From the NCBI RefSeq assembly GCF_013409785.1, contig NZ_JACCBV010000001.1:1984001-2048000 (forward strand): a stretch of DNA of 64,000 nt, given 5' to 3'. A model generated the notes under the pieces. That model was not told where the DNA came from, searched no databases, and saw only the letters and a list, made by a program, of their open reading frames with translations. This stretch comes from Microbacterium immunditiarum (GTDB lineage Bacteria; Actinomycetota; Actinomycetes; Actinomycetales; Microbacteriaceae). Below are positions 35,531 through 45,369 of the stretch, piece after piece. The position numbers and the translations under genes are program-made. Each line of letters starts with the position of its first letter. Positions within the stretch are counted from its first letter, which is position 1.

Positions 35531-36895
35531 GTGACCTCACGAGCACCTCACCAGCAGCGGACTCGCCTCGACCAGGCGGAGCACGAGCCGATCGAACAGC
35601 AGGACGACCTGCGGACCTACGTGCTCGACACGTCGGTCCTGTTGAGCGACCCCCGCGCTCTCTTCCGCTTCGCGGAGCACAATGTCGTGATCCCCGTCGT
35701 GGTGATCTCGGAGCTCGAGGGCAAGCGTCACGACCCGGAGATCGGATACTTCGCGCGCCAGGCGCTGCGGTACCTCGACGAGCTGCGCATCGAGCACGGG
35801 CGCCTCGACTTCCCGGTGCCTGTCGGCCAGGGCGGAACGCTTCGAGTCGAGCTGAACAACACCGATTCGTCGGTGCTGCCGTCCGGCATCCGTCTCGCCG
35901 ACAACGACACGCGGATCCTCGCCGTCGCGATGCACCTCGCGGCCGACGGCGGCGACGTGACCGTCGTCTCGAAGGACCTTCCCATGCGCGTGAAGGCCGC
36001 GTCGCTGGGCATCTCGGCGGAGGAGTACCTCGCCGAGCAGGCCGTCGACTCGGGCTGGACGGGCATCGCCACGATCGACATCTCGGGCGACGAGGTGAGC
36101 GACCTCTACGAGAGCGAGGTCGCGACCAGCGACGACGTGCGCGGGCTTCCGGTCAACACGGGGCTCATCATCCATTCCGAGCGTGGATCGGCCCTGGGCC
36201 GCGTCACGGGCGACGGCGCGTACCGCCTCGTGCGCGGCGACCGCGAGGTCTTCGGGCTGCACGGGCGGTCGGCCGAACAGCGCATCGCGATCGATCTGCT
36301 GCTCGATCCCGAAGTCGGGATCGTGTCGCTCGGCGGCCGCGCGGGCACGGGCAAGTCGGCGATCGCACTGTGCGCGGGCCTCGAGGCGGTGCTCGAGCGA
36401 CAGCTCCAGAAGCGGGTCGTCGTGTTCCGGCCGCTGTTCGCGGTGGGCGGGCAGGAGCTCGGATACCTGCCGGGCGACCAGCAGGAGAAGATGAACCCAT
36501 GGGGGCAGGCGGTCTTCGACACGCTCGGCTCGGTCGTGTCGGCGAACGTCCTCGAAGAGGTCATCGCCCGCGGGCTGCTGGAGGTGCTGCCGCTCACGCA
36601 CATCCGCGGTCGCTCGCTCCACGACGCGTTCGTGATCGTGGACGAGGCGCAGTCCCTCGAGCGGAACGTGCTGCTCACCGTGCTCAGCCGCATCGGGCAG
36701 AACTCCCGCGTCGTGCTGACCCACGACGTCGGTCAGCGCGACAACCTGCGGGTCGGGCGGCACGACGGCGTCGCGTCGGTCATCGAGACGCTCAAGGGCC
36801 ACGATCTGTTCGGCCACGTCACCCTTGTCCGGTCGGAGCGGTCCGAGATCGCGGCCCTCGTGACAGAGCTCCTGGAGGGCGGCGAACCGCTCTGA
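35531..36895 (+). CDS. phoH: PhoH-family PIN-domain/ATPase protein
   Basis: A 454-residue PhoH2-type fusion. The N-terminal PIN RNase domain (about 20-160) has acidic residues in [16 protein letters not shown] and [10 protein letters not shown]. The C-terminal PhoH ATPase has Walker [17 protein letters not shown] near 268 and Walker [14 protein letters not shown] near 362. PhoH2 proteins of mycobacteria unwind and cleave RNA; the exact role here is inferred from the fusion. AGGAG stands 6 nt before the GTG start. Its leader holds a tetraloop hairpin and an 11-bp direct repeat, and its 3' end runs into a nest of palindromes. Confidence 0.93.
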   Translation: MTSRAPHQQRTRLDQAEHEPIEQQDDLRTYVLDTSVLLSDPRALFRFAEHNVVIPVVVISELEGKRHDPEIGYFARQALRYLDELRIEHGRLDFPVPVGQGGTLRVELNNTDSSVLPSGIRLADNDTRILAVAMHLAADGGDVTVVSKDLPMRVKAASLGISAEEYLAEQAVDSGWTGIATIDISGDEVSDLYESEVATSDDVRGLPVNTGLIIHSERGSALGRVTGDGAYRLVRGDREVFGLHGRSAEQRIAIDLLLDPEVGIVSLGGRAGTGKSAIALCAGLEAVLERQLQKRVVVFRPLFAVGGQELGYLPGDQQEKMNPWGQAVFDTLGSVVSANVLEEVIARGLLEVLPLTHIRGRSLHDAFVIVDEAQSLERNVLLTVLSRIGQNSRVVLTHDVGQRDNLRVGRHDGVASVIETLKGHDLFGHVTLVRSERSEIAALVTELLEGGEPL

Positions 36896-36898
36896 ACC

Positions 36899-36960
36899 AT
36901 GAGAGGAGTCTCATCGCCGTCTCCTTCCTGTCTCATGAGACTCTGCGAACATGGAAGGAG
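36899..36960 (+). promoter_or_regulatory. Nested inverted repeats between phoH and secreted protein gene
   Basis: ATGAGA-GGAG-TCTCAT (36899-36914), GAGTCTCAT (36906-36914) with ATGAGACTC (36935-36943), the 12-bp palindrome GTCTCATGAGAC (36930-36941) and CTCCTTCC (36921-36928) with GGAAGGAG (36953-36960) overlap one another. They can form alternative structures, either a terminator/antiterminator or repeated operators. Confidence 0.5.
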
Positions 36961-36998
36961 GACGAATACTCCGCGCCCTTCTGATCGGGGAGAAGGAC

Positions 36999-37562
36999 AT
37001 GCAGACCCAGACGCGTTTCGTCGTCGGCGGCGCTATGAGCGTCGCGGCGAGCGTGGCTGTCGCCTGCGCTGTCGCCCTCACCCATTCCGCGGCGCTGGCC
37101 GACGAGGCCGGCGTGGCGATCGGCGAGGGGGCGATCGTCGTCCCGTCGCGCGCTGACGCGACCCCGAACCCGGACGCGAGCCGTCATCCTGCGAGCACCC
37201 CCGTTACGGTGCCGGCTCCCGAGCCGCGCGACGTCACGGTCGCTCAGCAGCCCGATCAGATTCCCGACGGCCAGCCCACGGCTCCGGCGGCGCCGAGCGC
37301 CGCCGAAGAGGAGACGCTCATCCGCGAGGTCGAGCGCACGCGTTCCTGGGAGCGCGTGCGCGAGTGGGCGCGCGAGCGCGGATGGGACGAAGAGCGCGTG
37401 CGCGAGTTCATCGAGCGCCTGCGCGACCGCAGCTCAGGAGACCGCTACAGCGGCTCCCATGATAAGGATTCCGCCGAGGATGGCGGACGATTCGACGACC
37501 GCCGCGAGTGGTGGTCCGGATTGATAGATCAATCGCGCTATTCCCCAGACAGTCGCGATTGA
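36999..37562 (+). CDS. Secreted or membrane-anchored charged protein, unknown function
   Basis: A 187-residue protein with a signal peptide or anchor (about residues 5-34, ending near SAALADEA), a proline/alanine-rich linker (about 50-105) and a strongly charged amphipathic helix region. That region is RSWERVREWARERGWDEERV near 115 continuing to RDRSSGDRYSG, and it resembles a repeat of W/R-E-R turns. GGAGAAGG stands just before the ATG at 36999; an ATG at 36951 overlaps the palindromic region and is less likely. No family recognised. A terminator follows, then the convergent response regulator gene. Confidence 0.72.
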   Translation: MQTQTRFVVGGAMSVAASVAVACAVALTHSAALADEAGVAIGEGAIVVPSRADATPNPDASRHPASTPVTVPAPEPRDVTVAQQPDQIPDGQPTAPAAPSAAEEETLIREVERTRSWERVREWARERGWDEERVREFIERLRDRSSGDRYSGSHDKDSAEDGGRFDDRREWWSGLIDQSRYSPDSRD

Positions 37563-37593
37563 CGGCCGGTGTTCCCCAGCCCCGGCCCTTCCC

Positions 37594-37625
37594 AGGCCCC
37601 CGGCGTTCCCCAGCGTCGGGGGCCT
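37594..37625. terminator. Bidirectional hairpin terminator
   Basis: AGGCCCCCG (37594-37602) pairs with CGGGGGCCT (37617-37625), then TCCTCTTG follows. It lies between convergent genes. GTTCCCCAGC occurs at 37571-37580 and again at 37605-37614 within the loop. Confidence 0.7.
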
Positions 37626-37688
37626 TCCTCTTGCACGGGAGCAGAGAGCCCGCGCCGCGAGCGCGAGCGCGAGCTCGCGCGGCATCCG

Positions 37689-38345
37689 TCATTCCCAGCG
37701 GTAGCCGACACCTCGCACGGTCGTGATGTGCTCGGGGCCGAGCTTGCCGCGAAGGTAGCGCACATAGACGTCGACGACGTTCGAGCCGGGGTCGAAGTCC
37801 AGCCCCCACACGCGGCTGAGGAGCTGCTCGCGCGTGAGCACCTGGCCCGGATTGCGCAGGAACTGCTCGGCGAGGGCGAACTCGCGCGCTGACAGGTCGA
37901 CCTCGCGTCCGCCCACCGTGGCTCGGCGCGCGAGGATGTCGAGCACGACGTCGCCGTGCGTGAGCGTCGTCGGCTGAGATCCCGCGGTCTCGCGCAGGCG
38001 CGAGCGCACGCGCGCGAGCAGCTCGTCGAATGTGAACGGCTTCGACACGTAGTCGTTCGCCCCCGAGTCCAGCCCCTCGACGGTGTCGCGCGTGCTCGAG
38101 CGCGCCGTGAGCATGATCACGGGGATCGTCGAGCCCTGTGCGCGCAGATTCCGCAGCACCTCGAAGCCGTCCATCGTGGGAAGTCCCACGTCGAGGAGCA
38201 CGAGGTCGGCCTCGCCCCGCAGGATGACCTCGAGGGCCTCGGGCCCGTCGTCGACGATGGTCGTCTCGTACCCCGCCGACTCCAGCCCGCGGCTCACGAA
38301 CGCGGCGATCCGCGGTTCGTCCTCGACGATGAGGATCGTCGTCAT
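37689..38345 (-). CDS. OmpR-family response regulator
   Basis: A 218-residue two-component regulator. The receiver domain (about 1-118) has the acidic pocket in LIVEDEPRIA, the phospho-acceptor Asp near 52 (LVLLDVGLPTMDGFEVLRN), and the conserved T/K in VIMLTARSS and VSKPFTFDEL. The winged-helix output domain (about 128-217) ends in GPEHITTVRGVGYRWE. The ATG at 38345 overlaps the stop of the upstream kinase gene (ATGA), and GGGAGG lies nearby. It is transcribed with the kinase and converges with the secreted protein gene. The signal is unknown; it resembles MprA/TcrX-type regulators. Confidence 0.94.
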   Translation of the reverse strand: MTTILIVEDEPRIAAFVSRGLESAGYETTIVDDGPEALEVILRGEADLVLLDVGLPTMDGFEVLRNLRAQGSTIPVIMLTARSSTRDTVEGLDSGANDYVSKPFTFDELLARVRSRLRETAGSQPTTLTHGDVVLDILARRATVGGREVDLSAREFALAEQFLRNPGQVLTREQLLSRVWGLDFDPGSNVVDVYVRYLRGKLGPEHITTVRGVGYRWE

Positions 38346-39862
38346 CCGGATGCCTCCCTCTGCAGCACGACGTCGCCGGCGCGCACGGGCGCCGGAAGCC
38401 CGGCGGTCGGCAACGGCAGCCCGATCGTGAATGTAGCGCCGCCTCCCGGCGTATCGGAGACGACGCACTGGCCGTTGTGCGCTTTCGTGATCGCGTCGAC
38501 GATCGCGAGCCCCAGTCCGGATCCGCCGACCGAGCGCTTGCCGTGCGCGCGGTCGAACCGCCGGAAGATGCGGTGGCGGGCGGCGGGAGGGATGCCCGGC
38601 CCGTGGTCACGCACCCACAGCCTCGCCTCCGTGTCGTCCAGCGCACTGCCGATCTCGATGGGGGACCCCTCGGGCGTGTACTTCGCGGCGTTGTCGGCGA
38701 GCTGGAGCAACGCTTGCAGGAGGCGGTCCTGATCTCCCAGGACGTGTCCCTCGGCGCACGCCTCGACCTTCCAGTCGTGGCCCGGGATTACGGCGACAAG
38801 CTCGCCGATGCGCGCGGTGAGGGCGGCGAGGTCGACCTCCTTCATGTCGAACGGGTCGCCCTCCACCGCGGCGAGCAGATCGATGTCCTCGACGAGCCGG
38901 TTCATGCGGTCGAGCTCGGCCATTCCGATTGCGCGCGTGCTCTCGACATCGGTGACGTTGCGCGGGTCCATCATCTCGAGGTGCCCACGGACGATCGTGA
39001 TCGGCGTCTTCAGCTCGTGGCGCACGTCGTCGAGCAGCTGGCGCTGCACGTCGACCGAGCCTTCGAGGCGGTCGAGCATCGAGTTGACGGTGCGGGTGAG
39101 GTCGGCGATGTCGTCGTTGCCCTGGGTCGGCAGTCGCGGCGACAGGTCGCTGATGGTGATGGCGTCCGCCGCGTCGCGGATCTGGCGGATGGGAGAGAGA
39201 AGACGGCCTGCGACGAACCACCCGACCACGCCGACGGCGGCGAGCACGGCGATCGCCGCGATCCAGTACGTCATGATCGCGATCGTGACCGGCTGCAGCT
39301 CGCCCGCGAGGTCGACCGCGCGGATGTACACGCCGCGCGAGTCGTCGCCCGGCTTCTCGACGGGGATCGCGATGTACCGAAGCGAGCCTTCGTCCGTGAC
39401 CACCGTGCCGATCACGCTGTCCTGCGTGCGCTGGGCCTCGGCGACGGCGCGCTCGATGAGCGTGACGTTCTCCGAGATGTCGAAGCCCGAGAGCGTCGTG
39501 GGCCGGAACCGCGGCTCGCCGTCGATGACCCCGAGGCCGCCCTCGTTACGTGCCGGGACGAGGCGTCCGACCGCCGCTCGCATGAACTCCACGACGCTGT
39601 CGAACTCGTCGATGTCGATCGTCTCGCGTGCCGTGGACGCGGACCCCGCCGGCGCCTCGTCGCCCGTGCCTTCGGTGTCGCCGCTGATGATCTTCAGCTG
39701 CTCGACCTGGGACCGCAGGCGGCTGTCGATCTCGTTGATCACGTTCTCGCGCTGCACGAGGAACGTCACGCTTCCGACGATCGCGAGGCCTACGCACGCG
39801 ACCGCGAGGATCGCACCCAGGATCCGGGCGCGAGCCGAGATCGGGCGGGGTGTGCGGCTCAC
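38342..39862 (-). CDS. Sensor histidine kinase
   Basis: A 506-residue membrane kinase. Transmembrane helix 1 spans about 12-35, a periplasmic sensor runs to about 185, and helix 2 spans about 187-210. HAMP follows (RLLSPIRQIRDAADAITISD near 215). The HisKA domain has the phospho-acceptor His near 282 (DDVRHELKTPITIVRGHLEM), and HATPase follows with N box LADNAAKYTPEG, G1 DHGPGIP and G2 GGSGLGLAIV. The GTG at 39862 gives the usual short basic N-terminus; an ATG at 39898 adds 12 residues. It precedes its response regulator with a 4-nt overlap. The stimulus cannot be deduced. Confidence 0.93.
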   Translation of the reverse strand: MSRTPRPISARARILGAILAVACVGLAIVGSVTFLVQRENVINEIDSRLRSQVEQLKIISGDTEGTGDEAPAGSASTARETIDIDEFDSVVEFMRAAVGRLVPARNEGGLGVIDGEPRFRPTTLSGFDISENVTLIERAVAEAQRTQDSVIGTVVTDEGSLRYIAIPVEKPGDDSRGVYIRAVDLAGELQPVTIAIMTYWIAAIAVLAAVGVVGWFVAGRLLSPIRQIRDAADAITISDLSPRLPTQGNDDIADLTRTVNSMLDRLEGSVDVQRQLLDDVRHELKTPITIVRGHLEMMDPRNVTDVESTRAIGMAELDRMNRLVEDIDLLAAVEGDPFDMKEVDLAALTARIGELVAVIPGHDWKVEACAEGHVLGDQDRLLQALLQLADNAAKYTPEGSPIEIGSALDDTEARLWVRDHGPGIPPAARHRIFRRFDRAHGKRSVGGSGLGLAIVDAITKAHNGQCVVSDTPGGGATFTIGLPLPTAGLPAPVRAGDVVLQREASG

Positions 39863-39905
39863 CCCCTGATTATCGCGCCAGGGGGCCCACAGCGGCATCC
39901 GGGTT

Positions 39906-41300
39906 TCAGCCTGCGCGCGTCATCGAGAGCAGGTCGAGCTTCTCCTCGAGCTGCTGGAGGGTGATCTCTCCCCGCTCGACGTAGCCGAGGTCGATCACGG
40001 CCTCGCGGATCGTGATGCCGTTCGCGACCGCGTGCTTCGCGATCTTGGCCGCCGCCTCGTAGCCGATGACCTTGTTCAGCGGCGTCACGATCGACGGCGA
40101 CATGCCCGCGTAGGCCGCCGCGCGCTCGACGTCCGCCTCGAGGCCGTCGATGGTCTTGTCGGCGAGGAGGCGCGAGGCGTTCGCGAGCAGCTCGATCGAC
40201 TCGAGCAGCGCGGTGCCCATGACCGGGATCGCGACATTGAGCTCGAACAGGCCCGAGGCGCCGCCCCACGCGATCGTCGCGTCGTTGCCGATGACCCGCG
40301 CGCAGACCATGAGCACGGCTTCGGGGACGACAGGGTTGACCTTCCCGGGCATGATCGAGGATCCGGGCTGCAGGTCGGGGATGCGCAGCTCACCGAGGCC
40401 GGTGTTGGGTCCGGAGCCCATCCAACGCAGGTCGTTGTTGATCTTGGTGAGCGACACGGCGATCGTGCGGAGGGCGCCGGATGCCTCGACCAGCGCATCG
40501 CGGTTCGCCTGCGCCTCGAAGTGGTCCTTCGCCTCGGTGATCGGCAGCTCGGTGTCGGCGACGATGAGCTCGAGCACCTTCTGCGGGAAGCCCAGCGGCG
40601 TGTTGATGCCGGTGCCGACGGCGGTGCCGCCGAGCGGGACCTCCGCGACGTGGGGGATCACCGACTGCACGCGCTCGATGCCGAGGCGGATCTGGCGCGC
40701 GTAGCCGCCGAACTCCTGCCCGAGCGTGACCGGCGTCGCGTCCATGAGGTGGGTGCGGCCGGACTTGACGACGTCCTTCCACTCCTCGGCCTTCTTCTCG
40801 AGCGCGACCGCGAGGTGGTCCAGGCCGGGAATGAGGTCGTCGATGAGCTCCTGCGTGACCGCGATGTGCACCGAGGTCGGGAACACGTCGTTCGACGACT
40901 GCGAGGCGTTGACGTGGTCATTGGGGTGCACGGTGCGGCCGAGGTCCTGCGTCGCGATCGTGGCGAGGACCTCGTTCATGTTCATGTTCGACGACGTGCC
41001 GCTGCCGGTCTGGTAGACGTCGATCGGGAACTGGTCGATGAACTCGCCGCCGATGATGCGGTCGGCGGCGCGCGCGATCGCGTCGGCGACCTCGCCGTCG
41101 AGCGTGCCGAGCTCCTTGTTGGCCTGGGCCGCCGCCTTCTTGATGCGCGCGAGGGCGACGATCTGCGCCGGCTCGAGCGGGTCGCCCGAGATCGGGAAGT
41201 TCTCCACGGCACGCTGCGTCTGCGCCGCGTACAGGGCGTTCCTGGGCACGCGCACCTCGCCCATCGTGTCGTGCTCGATGCGGTACTCGATGTCGGTCAC
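39906..41300 (-). CDS. fumC: Class II fumarate hydratase
   Basis: Interconverts fumarate and malate in the TCA cycle; iron-independent tetramer. The 464 residues contain [15 protein letters not shown] near 98, the catalytic-site segment [20 protein letters not shown] near 126 and the superfamily signature [20 protein letters not shown] near 316. GGAGGAA stands 8 nt before the GTG at 41300; a longer frame to 41660 is not conserved. It is the last gene of the xseA-xseB-DUF4245-carbonic anhydrase-fumC block, 22 nt after the anhydrase stop. Confidence 0.97.
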   Translation of the reverse strand: MTDIEYRIEHDTMGEVRVPRNALYAAQTQRAVENFPISGDPLEPAQIVALARIKKAAAQANKELGTLDGEVADAIARAADRIIGGEFIDQFPIDVYQTGSGTSSNMNMNEVLATIATQDLGRTVHPNDHVNASQSSNDVFPTSVHIAVTQELIDDLIPGLDHLAVALEKKAEEWKDVVKSGRTHLMDATPVTLGQEFGGYARQIRLGIERVQSVIPHVAEVPLGGTAVGTGINTPLGFPQKVLELIVADTELPITEAKDHFEAQANRDALVEASGALRTIAVSLTKINNDLRWMGSGPNTGLGELRIPDLQPGSSIMPGKVNPVVPEAVLMVCARVIGNDATIAWGGASGLFELNVAIPVMGTALLESIELLANASRLLADKTIDGLEADVERAAAYAGMSPSIVTPLNKVIGYEAAAKIAKHAVANGITIREAVIDLGYVERGEITLQQLEEKLDLLSMTRAG

Positions 41301-41322
41301 TTCGTCGTTCCTCCGGTGTGTC

Positions 41323-41988
41323 TCAGGATGCGAGGGGCTCCGCGTCGGCGGGGCCCACGATGATGTCGGGCACCGCTGTGCCCTCTTCGAGTCGGTAGTT
41401 CGCCCCGACGATCGCGAGGCGGCCTTCGGCGATGGCGTCGCTGATGAGCTCGGACGAGTGGAGGAGCTCGGCGACGGTGTCGCGGAGGTGCTCGCGTCCG
41501 ACGTGCTCGGCGTCGATGTCGTCGATCGGGCGCCCCGTCTTCGACAGCTCGCGCTGCACGCGCCGGACGGCCGGCACGATCGGGGCGATGAGCCTCCAGA
41601 TGTGTGGCGGGAGGGGCGCGGCATCCGGATTCGTGCTGTCGATCGCTGCCGCCACCGCACCGCACTCGTCGTGGCCGAGCACGACGATGAGCGGCACCTC
41701 GAGCACCGCGACCGCGTACTCGAGGCTGCCGACGACCGAGTCGGACACGACCTGGCCGGCGTTGCGCACGACGAACAGGTCGCCGAGGCCCTTGTCGAAG
41801 ATGATCTCTGCGGCCAGGCGCGAGTCGGAGCAGCCGAACAGCGCGGCGCGCGGTCGCTGGTGATGGGCGAGCTCGTGACGGCGGTCGACGTCCTGACGCG
41901 GATGCCGCGGCTCGCCGCTCACGAAGCGTGCGTTGCCGCGACGCATCTCGTCCCACACCTTGCGGGGTGTCGGCTCGTCGACGATCAC
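41323..41988 (-). CDS. Beta-class carbonic anhydrase
   Basis: A zinc enzyme hydrating CO2 to bicarbonate. The 221-residue protein has the Cys-Asp-Ser-Arg motif [20 protein letters not shown] near 51 and the second zinc ligands His and Cys in [13 protein letters not shown] near 106, so the site is intact. [20 protein letters not shown] lies between. The GTG at 41988 overlaps the DUF4245 stop (GTGA) and has GGAGG 8 nt upstream. Bicarbonate supply for anaplerotic carboxylation would fit its place next to fumC. Note the contrast with the ligand-less gamma-type protein near 4.1 kb. Confidence 0.93.
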   Translation of the reverse strand: MIVDEPTPRKVWDEMRRGNARFVSGEPRHPRQDVDRRHELAHHQRPRAALFGCSDSRLAAEIIFDKGLGDLFVVRNAGQVVSDSVVGSLEYAVAVLEVPLIVVLGHDECGAVAAAIDSTNPDAAPLPPHIWRLIAPIVPAVRRVQRELSKTGRPIDDIDAEHVGREHLRDTVAELLHSSELISDAIAEGRLAIVGANYRLEEGTAVPDIIVGPADAEPLAS

Positions 41989-42626
41989 TCCGCGGCCTCC
42001 TGCAGTTCGCGCACCTGCCCGGAGACGGACTCGGCGGTCCGCTCGATGTCGGCCTCGGGCGCGTTGCCGTACACGAGCACGACGTCGGGGCCGGCCTGGG
42101 CGCTGAGCGCGCTCGTGACGTTGCCGGCGGCTTCCGCGTCGGCGATGTCGTAGCGCGTCCACGCGACGCCGTCGATCGTCACGGTCTCGTCGGCGTCCGC
42201 GCCTCGGAGCACGCGGGTCGTCCACGCGGGGTCGGCGTCGAAGCCCTGCGCGACGCGCACGAAGCCCTGCTCCTCGCCGGGCACGTAGACGATCGTCCAT
42301 GCGCGGGTGGTGTCGCCCTCGACGCTGGCGACGTTGACGCGCCATTCGCCGGGCACGTCCGGCACGATGATCTGGCGCCCCTCGTTCTCGGAGATGCGCT
42401 CGGCGACCGCGGCGACGTCGATGTCCTCCCGGGGCGGGGGCGTGCCGCGCGGCACCGCGAAGACGACCACGAGGACGACGCCGAGCGTCACGATGAGCGC
42501 CGCGATGAGGTTGCGCAGGTTCTGGCTCGAGCGGTACGCGGCCGAGTGGACGGCCTTGCGCTCAGCGGCCTCCTCGGGCGTCTCGGGGCGTCCGAGCTCG
42601 GCGACGACGCGCGGCTGCCTGGCCAT
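41985..42626 (-). CDS. DUF4245 membrane protein
   Basis: A 213-residue protein with a cytoplasmic N-terminus, one transmembrane helix (NLIAALIVTLGVVLVVVFAV, about 37-56) and an extracytoplasmic domain. Family blocks are VPDVPGEWRVNVASVEGDT near 90 and WTIVYVPGEEQGFVRVAQG near 110. The family is actinobacterial and typically sits between fum/glpX and xseB (Rv1100 in M. tuberculosis). Function unknown. Its ATG shares one base with the xseB stop (TGATG), and its stop overlaps the carbonic anhydrase start, so it is tightly coupled in the operon. Confidence 0.88.
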   Translation of the reverse strand: MARQPRVVAELGRPETPEEAAERKAVHSAAYRSSQNLRNLIAALIVTLGVVLVVVFAVPRGTPPPREDIDVAAVAERISENEGRQIIVPDVPGEWRVNVASVEGDTTRAWTIVYVPGEEQGFVRVAQGFDADPAWTTRVLRGADADETVTIDGVAWTRYDIADAEAAGNVTSALSAQAGPDVVLVYGNAPEADIERTAESVSGQVRELQEAAE

Positions 42627-42865
42627 CACGACCCCGTCCCCGGGCCCGTCTCGGCCGACGCGCGGGCGGCGTCGAGCCTGCGCTTGGCTCCGACGAGCCA
42701 CTCCTCGCAGCGGGCGGCGAGCGCCTCGCCGCGCTCCCACAGCGCGAGCGACTGCTCGAGCGTGGGCGCGCCCTGCTCGAGGTCGTGGACGACTCGCACG
42801 AGCTCGTCGCGGGCCTGCTCGAAGGAGAGCCCGGACACGTCGGCGTTCTCGTTCGGCGCGGTCAT
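42626..42865 (-). CDS. xseB: Exodeoxyribonuclease VII small subunit
   Basis: A 79-residue helical-hairpin protein with the family core LSFEQARDELVRVVHDLEQG near 13 and LEQSLALWERGEALAARCEE near 36, the segment that binds XseA. It overlaps the xseA stop (ATGA). TAGGAT on the minus strand lies exactly 6 nt before its ATG, inside the end of xseA. It may therefore also have its own leaderless promoter driving xseB and the genes after it. Confidence 0.94.
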   Translation of the reverse strand: MTAPNENADVSGLSFEQARDELVRVVHDLEQGAPTLEQSLALWERGEALAARCEEWLVGAKRRLDAARASAETGPGTGS

Positions 42866-44229
42866 GCTTCCATCCTAGGTTCCCGCTCCGCGGCATCCGT
42901 CCGGTCGGGCTCGCCCTCGCCGTCGTCCACCGGGCCGTCCGACCGGGCCGAGAACGACCCGCGGCCCACGCGCACCAGGACGGTCGAGCCCGCGGGGGCC
43001 TGCGCGGCGTCGCGCACGATATCGCCCTCGGGCAGGTGAGCGATCGCGTACCCGCGCGCGAGGGTCGCGGCGGGGGAGAGCGCGCGCAGCGTCGCGCGCA
43101 GCTCGGCGGTCGCGCGCCCCTCGTGCGACAGGCGGCGGTCGATGATCTCGCGTCCGCGGGAGGTCTGCATCCACAGCTGCTGCGCGCGCGAGTCGATGAT
43201 CGACTCGGGGGAGCGCAGCACGGGCCGCGACCGCAGCTGCTCGAGCTGCGCGATGTCGTGCGCGAGTCGCTGCGTGAGGCGCGTCGCCATGCGCGACCGC
43301 AGCTGCGCGACGAGCGCGCGCTGCTCGGCCACGTCGGGCACGACGCGCTTGGCGGCATCCGTCGGCGTAGAGGCCCGGAGGTCGGCGACGTCGTCGAGCA
43401 GCGGGTGGTCATTCTCGTGGCCGATCGCGCTCACGATGGGCGTCGTCGCCGCGGCGACCGCGCGCACCAGGCGCTCGTCGCTGAAGCCGAGGAGGGTCTG
43501 CGGGTCGCCGCCGCCGCGCGCGATGATGATGACGTCGATGTCGGGCGCGGCGTCGAGCGCTTTGAGCGCCGCGATGGTCTCGGGAACGCACCGGTCGCCC
43601 TGCACCGCCGCGTACTTCGTGCGGAAGGTGACCTGGGGCCAGCGCAGCTCGGCGTTGCGGCGCACGTCCTTCTCGGCATCCGAGTTCTCGCCCGTGATCA
43701 GCCCGATGACGTGCGGCAGGAACGGGATCGGCTTCTTGCGCGCGGGGTCGAACAGCCCCTCGGCGCGCAGCTTCACGCGGAGGCGCTCGAGCCGCTCGAG
43801 CTGGTCGCCGAGGCCCACGTGGCGCATCGACGACACTGCGAAGCTGAAGGCGCCCGTCTTGGGGAAGTAGTCCGCCTTCACGCACGCGATGACGTGGTCG
43901 CCCACCTTGAGGTCGCCCGGCAGTCGCTGGCGGGTGCTCGACCAGATGCGGAACTGGATGACCGCCTCGGTGCCGAGGTCCTTCAGCCCGCCGAAGATGT
44001 TGCCGCCCCGCACGTTCCACGATGTGATCTCGCCCTCGACCCACACCGAGCCCCACATGTCGATGAAGTCGCGGATCGTCTCGTTGAGCCGCGCCACCGA
44101 GGTCGGCGCCTGGGGAGAGGAGTCGCGCGGGTGCACCGAGTCGGGCGGGGGCGCCTCACCCGGGACCTGCTGCGCCGCGAACGCGGGACCGCCGCGGCCG
44201 TTCGACCCGGGGGGCTGGAAGGTCGTCAT
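42862..44229 (-). CDS. xseA: Exodeoxyribonuclease VII large subunit
   Basis: The catalytic subunit of the ssDNA exonuclease that yields short oligonucleotides. Its 455 residues include the N-terminal OB fold (VWVEGEITSWNVRGGNIFGG near 58) and the catalytic domain with HVIGLITGENSDAEKDVRRN near 150. The conserved RGGGDPQTLLGFSDERLVRA near 213 and IVSAIGHENDHPL near 240 follow, then coiled coil. An unusual glycine/proline-rich extension precedes the OB fold (about 30 residues). GAGGA stands 5 nt before the ATG at 44229. First gene of the operon; divergent from ispH. Confidence 0.96.
   Translation of the reverse strand: MTTFQPPGSNGRGGPAFAAQQVPGEAPPPDSVHPRDSSPQAPTSVARLNETIRDFIDMWGSVWVEGEITSWNVRGGNIFGGLKDLGTEAVIQFRIWSSTRQRLPGDLKVGDHVIACVKADYFPKTGAFSFAVSSMRHVGLGDQLERLERLRVKLRAEGLFDPARKKPIPFLPHVIGLITGENSDAEKDVRRNAELRWPQVTFRTKYAAVQGDRCVPETIAALKALDAAPDIDVIIIARGGGDPQTLLGFSDERLVRAVAAATTPIVSAIGHENDHPLLDDVADLRASTPTDAAKRVVPDVAEQRALVAQLRSRMATRLTQRLAHDIAQLEQLRSRPVLRSPESIIDSRAQQLWMQTSRGREIIDRRLSHEGRATAELRATLRALSPAATLARGYAIAHLPEGDIVRDAAQAPAGSTVLVRVGRGSFSARSDGPVDDGEGEPDRTDAAEREPRMEA
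42872..42877 (-). promoter_or_regulatory. -10 element, internal leaderless promoter of xseB
   Basis: TAGGAT on the minus strand, 6 nt before the ATG at 42865, within the xseA coding end. Confidence 0.45.
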
Positions 44230-44295
44230 GCGATCCTCTCGGTCGTGCGGGCGCTCGCGGCGGGAGCGCTCGGCCGTCGCACAGGGCCCGCCACG

Positions 44296-44301
44296 TAGAC
44301 T
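44296..44301 (+). promoter_or_regulatory. -10 element, leaderless promoter of ispH
   Basis: TAGACT, 6 nt before the GTG at 44308. Confidence 0.6.
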
Positions 44302-44307
44302 CGGGGG

Positions 44308-45369
44308 GTGACTTCTCAGGCCGTACGGATGCCCGTTCCCCGCGTTCCGCGGCGGCGGGAGCGCCTCAAGGATATCCCGGTGGCCGGTCGCAAGCGGGTG
44401 CTGCTGGCCTCTCCGCGGGGATACTGCGCCGGTGTCGACCGTGCCGTCATCGCTGTGGAGAAGGCGTTGGAGCGCTTCGGCTCGCCGGTGTACGTGCGCA
44501 AGCAGATCGTGCACAACATCCACGTCGTGACCGAGCTCGAGAGCAAGGGGGCGATCTTCGTCGACGAGGTCGACGAGGTCCCCGAGGGCGCTCACGTCGT
44601 GTTCAGCGCGCACGGCGTCTCGCCGGCCGTCGTCGCCGCGGCATCCGATCGCGGCCTTCAGGCCATCGACGCCACGTGCCCGCTCGTGACCAAGGTGCAC
44701 CGCGAGGCCGTGCGGTTCGCGCGCGACGACCACGAGATCCTGCTCATCGGCCACCTCGGCCACGAAGAGGTCGAGGGGACGGCAGGTGAGGCGCCCGATC
44801 ATGTCACGATCGTGAACTCGCCCGACGAGGCCGACACCGTCGAGGTGCGCGACCCGTCCAAGGTCGTGTGGCTGTCGCAGACGACGCTGTCGGTCGACGA
44901 GACGATGGAGACCGTGCGGCGACTGCGCGCGCGCTTCCCGCAGCTGCAGGACCCGCCGTCCGACGACATCTGCTATGCAACGCAGAACCGCCAGGTCGCG
45001 GTCAAGAAGGTCGCGCGCGAGGCCGACCTGGTCATCGTCGTGGGCTCGGCGAACTCTTCCAACAGCGTCCGACTCGTCGAGGTCGCCCTCGAGAACGGCG
45101 CGAAGGCCGCGTACCGCGTCGACTACGCCGACGAGGTGCAGCAGGAGTGGCTCGACGGCGTCGAGACCGTCGGTGTCACCAGCGGAGCGTCCGTGCCCGA
45201 GGTGCTTGTGCAGGAGGTGCTCGAAGAGCTCGCGGGCGCCGGCTACGCCGACGTCGAAGAGGTGCGCACCGCCGAGGAGGACCTCATTTTCTCGCTCCCC
45301 AAGGAGCTGCGGCAGGATCAGTCAGGCCGCCGCGACGAGCGTGCGCTGGGCGGGCGGAGTCGCGCATGA
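44308..45369 (+). CDS. ispH: 4-hydroxy-3-methylbut-2-enyl diphosphate reductase
   Basis: The last MEP-pathway enzyme, making IPP and DMAPP with a [4Fe-4S] cluster. Its 353 residues carry the three cluster cysteines in [17 protein letters not shown] near 39, [18 protein letters not shown] near 123 and [16 protein letters not shown] near 223. The substrate-binding histidines are in IVHNIHVV near 70 and FSAHGVSP near 101. A GTG start 6 nt after TAGACT indicates a leaderless mRNA. The stop overlaps the next ATG. It supplies precursors for enzymes such as UppS. Confidence 0.97.
   Translation: MTSQAVRMPVPRVPRRRERLKDIPVAGRKRVLLASPRGYCAGVDRAVIAVEKALERFGSPVYVRKQIVHNIHVVTELESKGAIFVDEVDEVPEGAHVVFSAHGVSPAVVAAASDRGLQAIDATCPLVTKVHREAVRFARDDHEILLIGHLGHEEVEGTAGEAPDHVTIVNSPDEADTVEVRDPSKVVWLSQTTLSVDETMETVRRLRARFPQLQDPPSDDICYATQNRQVAVKKVAREADLVIVVGSANSSNSVRLVEVALENGAKAAYRVDYADEVQQEWLDGVETVGVTSGASVPEVLVQEVLEELAGAGYADVEEVRTAEEDLIFSLPKELRQDQSGRRDERALGGRSRA

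Noticed and set aside
41301..41660. N-terminal extension of FumC to 584 residues
   Set aside because: It overlaps the carbonic anhydrase gene out of frame. The GTG at 41300 has a good ribosome-binding site and gives the canonical FumC start.
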